This document shows positions 35,895 through 43,962 of a stretch of DNA of 64,000 bases, piece after piece. The number at the start of each line of letters is the position of its first letter. The first letter of the stretch is position 1. The DNA lies in assembly GCF_035271045.1 (NCBI RefSeq), contig NZ_DATESC010000012.1, positions 5,204 to 69,203 of the forward strand, in the 5' to 3' direction. The translations under genes were made by a program, and so were the position numbers. The stretch comes from Marinospirillum sp035271045 (GTDB lineage Bacteria; Pseudomonadota; Gammaproteobacteria; Pseudomonadales; Halomonadaceae). Under the pieces are notes generated by a model. That model saw nothing but the letters and a program-made list of their open reading frames with translations, had not been told where the DNA came from and did no database searches.

Positions 35895-35962
35895 AAAAGG
35901 ACACTCACTTAAAATTAGGCCAGCTTAACTTAATAACCTGAATTAAAGGTGGATGTCCTTTT
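35895..35962. repeat. 68-bp imperfect palindrome at the right end of the unit
   Basis: The arms AAAAGGACA (35895-35903) and TGTCCTTTT (35954-35962) pair perfectly, with partial pairing further in. The left arm resembles 34116-34138 in 21 of 23 bases. It may terminate the Rpn transcript and may itself be a small palindromic repeat family. Confidence 0.65.
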
Positions 35963-35991
35963 GAATAACTGACTAAATGCTTCGCTAAAAA

Positions 35992-36617
35992 TTAAAACTT
36001 GTAATCAACACCAACTTTAAAAGCAAGCACAGATTCAAACTCTACTTTTACTTCATCAGTGTAAATTTTTCTCGCAACTGTATATGACTCTTTATATTCA
36101 AATTCAGCAGTAGTTATACTGTAAGACACGCCAAGATCAACGCCTATTGCAGGTGTTGCTTGATAGAAAATACCGCCTTGTACACCAGCAAGTAAGCCTG
36201 ACTCTTTTCCGAAATCGTCAGGATCAAAGCTTGTATAGCCCAGTGTGCCACCAGCATAAAAAGACATTTCATTGTTTACTGGGAAAAGCTTGTCTGCTGA
36301 TGCTGATAAAGTGATTTGATCTAGGTCTAGGTAATCGTAACCAACTTTAGAGAAAGTGGCATAGGCACGAATATCACCATTAAAAACTGCGCCGCCACGC
36401 ACATAAAATAAAGTATCCGACTCGCTCTCACTAAAGCTTTCACTTACATCGTAGTAGTCATCGTAGTATTTATAGTCAGCTGATAGCTTACTAGTACCTA
36501 AACCTGCGCCAACAAAAAATTCAGTTTGTGCGATGGCGTTGGTTGTGCCTAAGGTAAAAGCTAAGGCTGCAGCCGCTAATAGCTTAGTTGTGGTTGGTTG
36601 GTTGGTTGGTTATTCAT
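35992..36617 (-). CDS. outer-membrane beta-barrel protein, phase-variable, OFF in this sequence
   Basis: Translated from inside the gene, the product has a clear signal peptide (KLLAAAALAFTLGTTNAIAQ) and then alternating barrel strands starting TEFFVGAGLGTSKLSADYKY and ending FKVGVDYKF, like small opacity or OmpW-type barrels. No start codon exists in this frame before the signal peptide. The only good start, ATG at 36617 with GGAAAG upstream, enters five AACC repeats and hits TAG after 13 codons. Six (or three) repeats would join ATG to the signal peptide and give about 209 residues. This is the layout of a slipped-strand contingency gene. The internal GTG at 36402 would give a signal-less fragment and is unlikely. 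Confidence 0.85.
36592..36611 (-). repeat. tetranucleotide AACC tract, five copies, phase-variation switch
   Basis: Five perfect AACC units (GGTT on the plus strand) lie two codons after the ATG at 36617. One unit gained, or two lost, restores the frame of the outer-membrane protein. No comparable tetranucleotide tract was noticed elsewhere in the window. Confidence 0.9.
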
Positions 36618-36878
36618 TACGCTTTCCATTAGTTGATATGTAAAGATCCAGTTTATTTGAATTTGTGATTATACGTAGCTAAATTAAATAATCTAGTTAT
36701 TTTATCTATTAAAACTTACTGGTTACAGATAAATAGTTTTAGCAGTAAGTTTCATATTCCATGAGTGACTAGGTTAAACTTTAGTTTTGTTAGGTGTGGC
36801 AAGGGTTGATTTTTTAACTTTGGGTTTGGTGTGGGTTGCTTTGGGCTGCTACATAACATTCATCTAGCTAGGTAAAAT

Positions 36879-37643
36879 ATGCAGCTAAAAATTTCTTTTA
36901 TTCGCTTAGGTTTTCTGCTCACTTTACTGGCTTGGGTTAATTTACCGACAGGTTTTGTGCAGGCTAGCTTGTTGGTTGTTTGGGCTGGGGTAAGTTGGCT
37001 TATCTATTTAACTCGCTTAGAAGTTGCCAAAACTAAACGTCAAGTTTGGTTAGCGCAGTATTTAAAGAGTGAATCTTTTTGGCAGCAAAGGTTGCAGCTA
37101 GGTTTATTGGGTAAAGCCACACAACTTTTGCTGGCGCTTTTGTTTGGCTTGTTTTTACTACTGCAACTTTTAGTTGCCGAGTCTTGGTTGTGGTGGGTGT
37201 TAGCTTCTAGTCTTATTTTATTAGCAGTTATAGAAAAGCTAATGCTGCGTTTACTTTCTACATCTGCACAAACTGCTTATTTAATGGTCTTAATGAGAAG
37301 AGCCAGCGTATTTTTGGTAGCAGGTTTGCTAGTTGGCTTAACTTTGCTAGTACGCTTGCACGTTTCTCAACCCTGGTTAATTGGTTTAAGTTGGAATGAA
37401 GCACTTGTTTTACAATTACAGCTGCAAGGTGAAGCAGGTGTACTACCTTTATTGTTAAGGTTAAGCCAAACTTTAGACATTACTTGGCAATGGTTGTTGC
37501 AAAATATGCTAGGTAATCACGAAACCAGTGGTTGGTTAGCTATTTTTGTTTGGGGCGGTGTTTTTGTGTTGCAAGCTGCTTTTTGTATGGCCTGGGTACA
37601 GCTTTTGGCGGCAGCTTATTTTTTAAAGCGAGGTAAGTTATGA
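36879..37643 (+). CDS. multi-spanning membrane protein, unknown
   Basis: This 254-residue inner-membrane protein is very rich in Leu and Trp, with about six hydrophobic segments (near 8-24, 29-45, 83-101, 105-122, 140-158, 222-246). The cytoplasmic loops are basic (TRLEVAKTKRQ). It overlaps the next gene by four bases, so the two are translated together. I see no transporter or enzyme motif. The hydrophilic segment QLQLQGEAGVLPLLLRLSQTLD before the last helix may face the periplasm. Confidence 0.7.
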   Translation: MQLKISFIRLGFLLTLLAWVNLPTGFVQASLLVVWAGVSWLIYLTRLEVAKTKRQVWLAQYLKSESFWQQRLQLGLLGKATQLLLALLFGLFLLLQLLVAESWLWWVLASSLILLAVIEKLMLRLLSTSAQTAYLMVLMRRASVFLVAGLLVGLTLLVRLHVSQPWLIGLSWNEALVLQLQLQGEAGVLPLLLRLSQTLDITWQWLLQNMLGNHETSGWLAIFVWGGVFVLQAAFCMAWVQLLAAAYFLKRGKL

Positions 37644-38803
37644 CTCATGCACTGAGTAAAGGCGAACAGCCAATTATTCCTAGCTTTTGGTCTTTAATCG
37701 CTGCTTTTGTGGTTGCTTTGGTACTTTTTGCAGCTTCTAGCCATGCTTTGCGTTTAATTGACCAACAACTAGGTTCATCTGCTATTTATAAGTTAATTAT
37801 TAAAGGTGAAACACTGTTATTAGATGCTTCCACTTTGGATATTTTAAATCATCAACTGCGCGATTTTTCAGAAGAAAACCAGCTAACCTTAGCAATTAGT
37901 ATGCAGGAATGGACAGAGCAGCAGTTGCAAGATTTGTTTATGTTATCTGAGCAGGGTATAGAAAGTTATTTAGATTGGTACTACTCCATGCCTGGCTCTT
38001 ATTTGCGTTTATTTTATGCGCTTAAAGGTGATTTGCCTGAGCAGCTAGAAAAACAGTTCCATCAGTTGGTGTTTGTAAATAGTGGTTTTGCTTTAGCTTT
38101 AGAAAACTTAGGTCAAGATTATACGCTTGCCTTTCAAGAGCGCTTAGTTGAAGAACAAAAACAGCAGCTACTAGAGCTACAAGCCAAGCTACATAAAAGT
38201 TTTGCTAATCGCCAAGTTGCAGTTGATGAGTCGGCAGCAGTGTTTACCTTGAATTTAGATCATGTATTAGCTCCAGAAATAACTTTACCTGCCACTGACC
38301 TAATCCGCTGGCAGCAAAGTGCAGGTATCTCAGCGGCTGTAGGCGGTGGTATGTTAGTTTTGCCAGCGGCCAGAGCAATGACTAGCCGCATTATGCAAAC
38401 TACGGTGATGCGTTCTGCTACACGAATTACTTTACAGTATGTTGCAAGGCTAACACCGCGTTTAGCTGCAGCTATGGCAGCTAGTGGTACAGCAACAGCC
38501 GTAGCCTCACCCACTGGGCCAGGTGCTTTAGTTGCAGGTGCTACTACCTTGATATTATTTGTGGCTTCAGATTGGGCGCTTCTTAAAGCAGAAGAGGCTT
38601 TATACAGAGATGAAAAAGCAGCGGGGCTTGAAGAGGGGTTAAATGCTTGGAAAGTTGATCTGGCTAAAGGGTTGCAACAAAAAACACAGCCCTTGTTTAC
38701 TGCTAGGCAGGCTTATTTAAAAGAAAGACTCAACCAGCCTTATATTGAAGCAGGGGTAGAGCAGCGGTTTTATCTATTCCCTGAAAAACCGCTAGAAAAC
38801 TAA
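37640..38803 (+). CDS. membrane-anchored protein with Gly/Ala-rich hydrophobic core, unknown
   Basis: This 387-residue protein has an N-terminal membrane helix (about residues 17-37) and then a roughly 200-residue helical, Gln/Leu-rich domain. The hydrophobic Gly/Ala region at about 230-312 (SAAVGGGMLVLPAARAM, AAAMAASGTATAVASPTGPG) could insert as a hairpin, and a charged helical tail follows. This layout resembles membrane-inserting or glycine-zipper proteins, but no family is recognised. It is coupled to the upstream membrane gene (ATGA) and its 3' end overlaps the convergent MFS gene by four bases. The pair appears to be a self-contained module. Confidence 0.65.
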   Translation: MTHALSKGEQPIIPSFWSLIAAFVVALVLFAASSHALRLIDQQLGSSAIYKLIIKGETLLLDASTLDILNHQLRDFSEENQLTLAISMQEWTEQQLQDLFMLSEQGIESYLDWYYSMPGSYLRLFYALKGDLPEQLEKQFHQLVFVNSGFALALENLGQDYTLAFQERLVEEQKQQLLELQAKLHKSFANRQVAVDESAAVFTLNLDHVLAPEITLPATDLIRWQQSAGISAAVGGGMLVLPAARAMTSRIMQTTVMRSATRITLQYVARLTPRLAAAMAASGTATAVASPTGPGALVAGATTLILFVASDWALLKAEEALYRDEKAAGLEEGLNAWKVDLAKGLQQKTQPLFTARQAYLKERLNQPYIEAGVEQRFYLFPEKPLEN

Positions 38804-39981
38804 GCCGTTGTAGCTAAATTACGCTTATGGTTGCGTCTACTTACCCACACCACCCACATGGCAAAAGCGATGGGTGGCAGCATAACTAGGTTAAGCATTT
38901 CCCAGCCTAACCAGTGCTGAAAATGACCCGCTAATAACGCCCCCGCAGCTGAAAAACCAAAGACTAAAAAGTCGTTCATGCCTTGAACTTTGGCTTTTTC
39001 ATTGGGCAGATAAGTTAGTGTTAGTAATGAAGTTGCACCGATAAAAGTGAAGTTCCAACCCACACCTAAAGCCACCAAAGCCACCCAGAAGAACCAATAG
39101 CTAGTACCTAGCTGGGCAATTAATACGCACAGCAATAACAACGCACAACCCAGCTGAATTATAGGAACAGTACCAAAACGGGTAATTAAACGGCCGGTAA
39201 TAAAAGAAGGTAAAAACATGCCTAAAACGTGCCACTGAATAATGCTGGCAATGTCGCTGAATTCATAGCCTAGGCTTTTCATGGCAAGCGGTGTGGCTGT
39301 CATAACTAAAACCATAATGCCGTAACCAATACTGCCCGAAGCAACAGCAGCTACAAGAATTGGCTGGCGAAGTAGCTCTAAATAGCTGCGACCACCTTTT
39401 TGCTGTTCTGCTGTGGAAGGCTTCTTTAATGGTAGAGAAACAATCAGCAGCATAGTAAAGATGTATAAACCAATTAAAACGGCAAAAGCGCCTAAAAAGC
39501 TACTTTCAGGAAAGAAGCCACGCGACCAAACCGCTAGGTTAGGGCCAAGAATAGCAGCCAATACACCACCACCCATAACCAAGGCAATGGCGCGGGCGCT
39601 TTGTGAGGGTTGGCAGGCTTCTACTGCTGCAAAACGGTATTGTTGGCCTACACCAATTGCCATACCTAACAAAAAGGTACTAACACAAAACAGAGTAAAG
39701 CTTTCTAAAACTAAGGCGTTGTAAGCTAAAATAGCACCACCAACACCAATAATATTGCCCATTAAAAAGCCGATTTTTCTGCCTAGCCAGCGCATTAAAT
39801 GTGCTGCGGGTAAAGTAACCCCCATTAAGCCTAAAAACTGTAGTGCAACGGGTAAAGTAATTAGGGTGGGTGAAGGGGCGATTTGTTGCCCAATTAAAGC
39901 CGTGACAGAAACCAGCAAGATGTTGCCACTAATCAACAGGGCTTGACCAAGCGCCAAGCCCCAGACAGTTAAGGGAAGCAT
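38800..39981 (-). CDS. MFS transporter
   Basis: This 393-residue carrier has about twelve membrane helices. The loop between helices 2 and 3 has the MFS pattern HLMRWLGRKIGFLMGN, a version of GxxxDRxGRR. A central cytoplasmic loop (SLPLKKPSTAEQQKGGRSYLELL) separates two six-helix halves. The substrate cannot be read from the sequence. It is divergent from the BASS-family gene and overlaps the end of the membrane module by four bases. Confidence 0.85.
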   Translation of the reverse strand: MLPLTVWGLALGQALLISGNILLVSVTALIGQQIAPSPTLITLPVALQFLGLMGVTLPAAHLMRWLGRKIGFLMGNIIGVGGAILAYNALVLESFTLFCVSTFLLGMAIGVGQQYRFAAVEACQPSQSARAIALVMGGGVLAAILGPNLAVWSRGFFPESSFLGAFAVLIGLYIFTMLLIVSLPLKKPSTAEQQKGGRSYLELLRQPILVAAVASGSIGYGIMVLVMTATPLAMKSLGYEFSDIASIIQWHVLGMFLPSFITGRLITRFGTVPIIQLGCALLLLCVLIAQLGTSYWFFWVALVALGVGWNFTFIGATSLLTLTYLPNEKAKVQGMNDFLVFGFSAAGALLAGHFQHWLGWEMLNLVMLPPIAFAMWVVWVSRRNHKRNLATTA

Positions 39982-40092
39982 AACAAGTTCTCGATGAATT
40001 AAAAGCAGCTAATGTATCACATTGTAAGGCTAATTCATGTAATCTATTAGCTAGTTCTTATATTCTATAAGGTGTTCGATAAAAGGTGCGCT

Positions 40093-41049
40093 ATGAAGCT
40101 TATCACTTGGTTAAGTAAAAATTTAAGTCTGAGTATTCCACTGTTTTTGTTATTGGGTTTGGGTGCCAGTTTAACCCTGCCAACTCAATCGTTAATTGTG
40201 CTTATTATACCTTTCACCCTGCTAATGATTTTCCCCATGATGGTGGGCGTTAAAGCGCAACAGCTATTAGAGCCAGGCGATAATGCCGTGCAGTTTTGGG
40301 CGATGGGCATTAACTTTTTGTGCATTCCTTTTATTGCTTACGGGCTAGGGTTGGTGTTTTTTAAAGAACAGCCAGCTTTGGCTTTGGGTTTATTGCTAAC
40401 CGCTTTATTGCCCACCAGCGGCATGACTATTTCTTGGACAGGCTTTGCTAAGGGCAATGTGCCAACGGCAATTAAACTGACCATTATCGGCTTGCTGTTA
40501 GGTTCACTATTAACGCCTTTTTATGTGAAGTTTTTAATGGGTGCAGAAATTCCAATTCAGCTAGGCGAAGTGTTTAAGCAAATTGTGTTTTTTATTGCCT
40601 TGCCTTTTGTTGCAGCCCAGTTAACACGCAAGTTTTTGGTGGGTAAATACGGTCAAGAAACCTTCCAGAAAAAGCTAGCCCCTAAGTTTCCGCCTTTTTC
40701 AAGCCTTGGTGTGTTGGGCATTGTTTTTGTGGCTATGGCGTTAAAAGGTGCAGACTTGGTTGAATCGCCTGCCTTGGTGCTAAAGCTGTTGTTGCCGCTG
40801 GTTATTCTTTATTCGCTTAACTACCTAATAAGTACGCTAATTGCGCGTAAAATGTTGAATCGTGGTAATGGCATTGCTTTGGTTTACGGCACGGTGATGC
40901 GTAACCTTTCCATTGCTTTGGCTTTGTCTATGACCGCTTTTGGTGAAGCAGGAGCAGAGGCGGCCATTTTGGTTGCCTTGGCTTATATCATTCAGGTGCA
41001 GTCGGCAGCAGCTTATATGAAGCTTTCTGAACGTATCTTCCCTAATTAA
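40093..41049 (+). CDS. bile acid:sodium symporter / ACR3-like (BASS) carrier
   Basis: This protein of about 318 residues has some ten membrane helices and looks like the BASS superfamily, which includes sodium-coupled organic anion symporters and ACR3 arsenite exporters. LLPTSGMTISWTGFAKGNVPTA is the conserved core crossover segment. ATG 40093 follows AAGG at seven bases. GTG 40072 would add seven residues. No ars genes are adjacent and the conserved ACR3 cysteine is not obvious, so an anion symporter is at least as likely. It ends 98 bp before gyrA. Confidence 0.78.
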   Translation: MKLITWLSKNLSLSIPLFLLLGLGASLTLPTQSLIVLIIPFTLLMIFPMMVGVKAQQLLEPGDNAVQFWAMGINFLCIPFIAYGLGLVFFKEQPALALGLLLTALLPTSGMTISWTGFAKGNVPTAIKLTIIGLLLGSLLTPFYVKFLMGAEIPIQLGEVFKQIVFFIALPFVAAQLTRKFLVGKYGQETFQKKLAPKFPPFSSLGVLGIVFVAMALKGADLVESPALVLKLLLPLVILYSLNYLISTLIARKMLNRGNGIALVYGTVMRNLSIALALSMTAFGEAGAEAAILVALAYIIQVQSAAAYMKLSERIFPN

Positions 41050-41104
41050 GTGACAGAAGCTGTGTTAGCGATAAGTCAATGTTACTTGAGCTGGACAAAA
41101 AGGG

Positions 41105-41110
41105 TATAAT
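41105..41110 (+). promoter_or_regulatory. -10 element of gyrA promoter
   Basis: A perfect TATAAT lies 37 bases before the gyrA ATG. The -35 region 17 bp upstream (TTACTT) is weak, as is common for supercoiling-controlled gyrase promoters. AAGGA at about 41132-41136 is the ribosome site. Confidence 0.6.
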
Positions 41111-41147
41111 CGACTGAATATCAAAAACCTAAGAAGGACGAAGATGT

Positions 41148-43895
41148 ATGGCTGAAGTCGCCTCAGAGATTCATCCGATAAATATTGAGGACGAGCTAAA
41201 GCAGTCCTACCTTGATTACGCGATGAGCGTTATTGTCGGACGCGCACTGCCCGATGTGCGTGATGGTCTTAAACCGGTTCACCGGCGCGTGCTGTTTGCC
41301 ATGCATGAACTGAACAACGATTGGAATAAACCCTATAAAAAGTCTGCCCGTGTGGTGGGTGATGTTATCGGTAAATATCACCCGCATGGCGACTCAGCAG
41401 TTTATGACACCATTGTTCGTATGGCGCAGCCCTTCTCATTACGCTATATGTTGGTCGACGGTCAAGGTAACTTTGGTTCGGTAGACGGTGATTCCGCTGC
41501 TGCCATGCGTTATACCGAAATCCGTATGACTAAAATGAGCCATTCGTTATTGGCTGATTTAGACAAAGACACCGTTGATTATGTAGACAACTACGACGGT
41601 ACGGAAAGAATTCCAGCTGTTTTGCCCACCCGTGTGCCTAACCTGTTAATTAATGGTTCGGCAGGTATTGCGGTGGGTATGGCAACCAACATTCCACCGC
41701 ATAACTTGGGTGAAGTGGTGGATGGTTGCTTGGCTTTAATTGATGATCCATCGCTAACGATTGAACAGCTAATGGAATACATTCCAGGCCCTGACTTTCC
41801 TACCGGCGCGATTATTAATGGTAAAGCTGGCATTGTTGAAGCTTACCGCACAGGCCGTGGGCGCATTTATATGCGTGCTAAGCACCACTTTGAAACTATC
41901 GGCAACCGTGAAGCCATTGTTTTTACTGAAATTCCTTACCAGTTGAACAAAGCCCGCCAAATCGAGCGCATTGCTGAGCTGGTTAAAGAGAAGAAAATTG
42001 AAGGCATCGCTGAACTGCGTGACGAGTCTGATAAAGACGGTATGCGGATTGTTATCGAAGTTAAGCGTGGCGAGTCACCTGAAGTATTAGCGAATAATTT
42101 ATTTACCCAAACGTCTTTGCAAAATGTATTTGGTATTAACATGGTGGCACTGCGTGATGGTCAACCCATGTTGCTTAATTTAAAGCAAATGCTGGAAGCC
42201 TTTATTCGCCACCGCCAAGAAGTGGTAACACGCCGTACTGTTTTTGAACTACGCAAAGCTAAAGATCGGGGTCATATTTTAGAAGGTCTAGCCATAGCGC
42301 TGGCAAATATTGATCCAATCATTGCGTTAATTAAAGCCTCACCTTCACCAGCAGAAGCCAGAGAAGGTTTGTTAGCGCGTGATTGGACACCGGGCAACGT
42401 AGTAGAAATGCTAGAACGTGCTGGCGCAAATGCGTGTAAACCCGATGGTCTTGCTGAAGGCTTGGGTATGGCAGAAGCGCAAGACAGCTACCGTTTATCG
42501 CTAGTGCAAGCCCAAGCCATTCTTGATTTACGCTTGCACCGTTTAACGGGCATGGAACACGAAAAACTATTAAGTGAATACCGTGAACTGCTAGAAAAAA
42601 TTGCCGAATACATGGCTATTTTGGCTGATCCAGAATTGCTTATGCAGCTAATTCGTGAAGAGCTGATTGCTATTCGTGCTGAATACACCGACCCTCGCCG
42701 CAGCGTGATTATTGCCAGCCGTCAAGACTTCTCTATGGAAGACCTGATAGCCGAAGAAGACATGGTAGTAACCATTTCACGAACGGGTTACGCAAAAACT
42801 CAGCCTTTGAGTGATTACCGTGCGCAGCGTCGTGGTGGTCGTGGTAAGTCTGCAACTTCCATGAAAGACGAAGACGTTATAGAGCATTTATTAGTTGCTT
42901 CAACCCACGCTACTATTATGCTTTTCTCTACACGCGGTAAGGTTTACTGGCTAAAAGTTTACGATATGCCAACGGGTAGCCGTGGTTCGCGTGGTCGTCC
43001 TTTGGTTAACCTTTTGCCTTTAGAAGAAGGCGAAAGCATTACCACCATTTTGCCAGTGACTGAATACCGTGAAGATCATTATATCTTTATGGCAACAGCG
43101 CGTGGAACGGTTAAGAAAACCAGCCTAGATCAATTTGCTCGTCCACGTTCTAGCGGCTTAATTGCCCTAGACCTAGACGAAGGCGACCACCTAGTAGGTG
43201 CTGCGATTACTCACGGTGACGATCATGTCATGCTTTTCACCAGTGCGGGTAAAGCGATTCGCTTTGAAGAAGGTAAAGTACGCAGCATGGGTCGTACAGC
43301 GCGTGGTGTACGTGGTATTCGTCTGCCAGAAGGCGGCGAAGTGATTAGCTTAATTATTCCTCGTAACACTGTGATAGATGCTGCTGATGACCTTGAAGAC
43401 GAAGTGGATGATGCAGACGTTGCAGATATTGCCGATGTCGATGTGGTGGAGACTGAAGTTGTTGCAATTGAAGCAGCAATAGAGGTTGAATCAGGTCCTA
43501 TCTACATTCTAACGGCTTCAGAAAATGGCTATGGTAAGCGTACCCGTTTACCTGAGTTCCCCTTACGCGGTCGTGGTGGTCAGGGCGTTATCGCCATGCA
43601 ATGCAGTGTGCGTAATGGTGGCTTAGTTTCGGCGATTCAAGTTGAAGATGGCGAAGAGATGATGTTAATCACTAATCGCGGCACTTTGGTACGCACACGC
43701 GTTGATGAAATCTCGACAACCTCGCGTAATACGCAAGGTGTAACGCTGATTCGCTTAACCGACGAGGAAAAGCTTTGCGGTACAGTGCGTGTTCAAGATA
43801 TTGGTGAAGACCCCGATGCTGAACTTGAAGCAGTGGTTGATTTGTCTGAAACTGACTCCTTAGAAGTAGAGCAAAGCTTGTCTGCTGAAGATTAA
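41148..43895 (+). CDS. gyrA: DNA gyrase subunit A
   Basis: This 915-residue subunit of DNA gyrase cuts and rejoins DNA. Numbering matches E. coli exactly at the start: Ser83 and Asp87 of the quinolone-resistance region are wild type (HPHGDSAVYD) and the DNA-linking tyrosine is Y122 (AAAMRYTE). The C-terminal pinwheel carries the GyrA box as QRRGGRGK. It is longer than the E. coli protein (875), partly because of an acidic insertion at about residues 745-780 made of D/E/V/A (DDLEDEVDDADVADIADVDV), inside the pinwheel between blades. The protein also ends in an acidic tail. Confidence 0.98.
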   Translation: MAEVASEIHPINIEDELKQSYLDYAMSVIVGRALPDVRDGLKPVHRRVLFAMHELNNDWNKPYKKSARVVGDVIGKYHPHGDSAVYDTIVRMAQPFSLRYMLVDGQGNFGSVDGDSAAAMRYTEIRMTKMSHSLLADLDKDTVDYVDNYDGTERIPAVLPTRVPNLLINGSAGIAVGMATNIPPHNLGEVVDGCLALIDDPSLTIEQLMEYIPGPDFPTGAIINGKAGIVEAYRTGRGRIYMRAKHHFETIGNREAIVFTEIPYQLNKARQIERIAELVKEKKIEGIAELRDESDKDGMRIVIEVKRGESPEVLANNLFTQTSLQNVFGINMVALRDGQPMLLNLKQMLEAFIRHRQEVVTRRTVFELRKAKDRGHILEGLAIALANIDPIIALIKASPSPAEAREGLLARDWTPGNVVEMLERAGANACKPDGLAEGLGMAEAQDSYRLSLVQAQAILDLRLHRLTGMEHEKLLSEYRELLEKIAEYMAILADPELLMQLIREELIAIRAEYTDPRRSVIIASRQDFSMEDLIAEEDMVVTISRTGYAKTQPLSDYRAQRRGGRGKSATSMKDEDVIEHLLVASTHATIMLFSTRGKVYWLKVYDMPTGSRGSRGRPLVNLLPLEEGESITTILPVTEYREDHYIFMATARGTVKKTSLDQFARPRSSGLIALDLDEGDHLVGAAITHGDDHVMLFTSAGKAIRFEEGKVRSMGRTARGVRGIRLPEGGEVISLIIPRNTVIDAADDLEDEVDDADVADIADVDVVETEVVAIEAAIEVESGPIYILTASENGYGKRTRLPEFPLRGRGGQGVIAMQCSVRNGGLVSAIQVEDGEEMMLITNRGTLVRTRVDEISTTSRNTQGVTLIRLTDEEKLCGTVRVQDIGEDPDAELEAVVDLSETDSLEVEQSLSAED

Positions 43896-43918
43896 GTGTC
43901 GTTAGAAAATAAAACCCT

Positions 43919-43941
43919 AATCCCGGCCTTGTGCCGGGATT
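43919..43941 (+). terminator. hairpin after gyrA
   Basis: An 8-bp stem AATCCCGG / CCGGGATT with a seven-base loop lies 24 bases after gyrA. The following TCTCATTT is a poor T tract, so termination may be partial and metNIQ may receive read-through. Confidence 0.6.
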
Positions 43942-43962
43942 CTCATTTCAGGTATTAGTCCG

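Larger units (their letters stand above)
34115..35962 (+). mobile_element. putative 1.85-kb unit: toxin-antitoxin plus Rpn gene between inverted repeats
   Basis: The left end (34116-34138, AAAGGACATCCACTT...) and the reverse complement of the right end (AAAGGACATCCACCTTT...) share a perfect 13-bp terminal inverted repeat followed by similar AT-rich sequence. The pentamer GAATA flanks both ends (34110-34114 and 35963-35967), as a target duplication would. Between them lie the toxin, antitoxin and Rpn-family genes. A deleted second copy with the same right end sits at 32224-32755. A competing view is that the ends are independent copies of a palindromic repeat such as 35895-35962. The Rpn family includes putative transposases, which favours mobility. 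Confidence 0.5.

Noticed and set aside
32220..36000. A prophage or integrative element in the rearranged zone
   Set aside because: No integrase, phage structural, conjugation or tRNA-linked attachment sequences are present. The contents are toxin-antitoxin, Rpn and orphan genes only.
36402..36402. GTG at 36402 as the true start of the outer-membrane protein
   Set aside because: It lies after the signal peptide and first strands. A barrel protein without a signal peptide would not be exported, and the upstream frame encodes a perfect signal peptide.
43896..43962. A methionine-responsive riboswitch or MetJ box before metN
   Set aside because: The gap is 67 bp and contains only the gyrA hairpin and the metN start. 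No AGACGTCT-like repeats or riboswitch core are visible.
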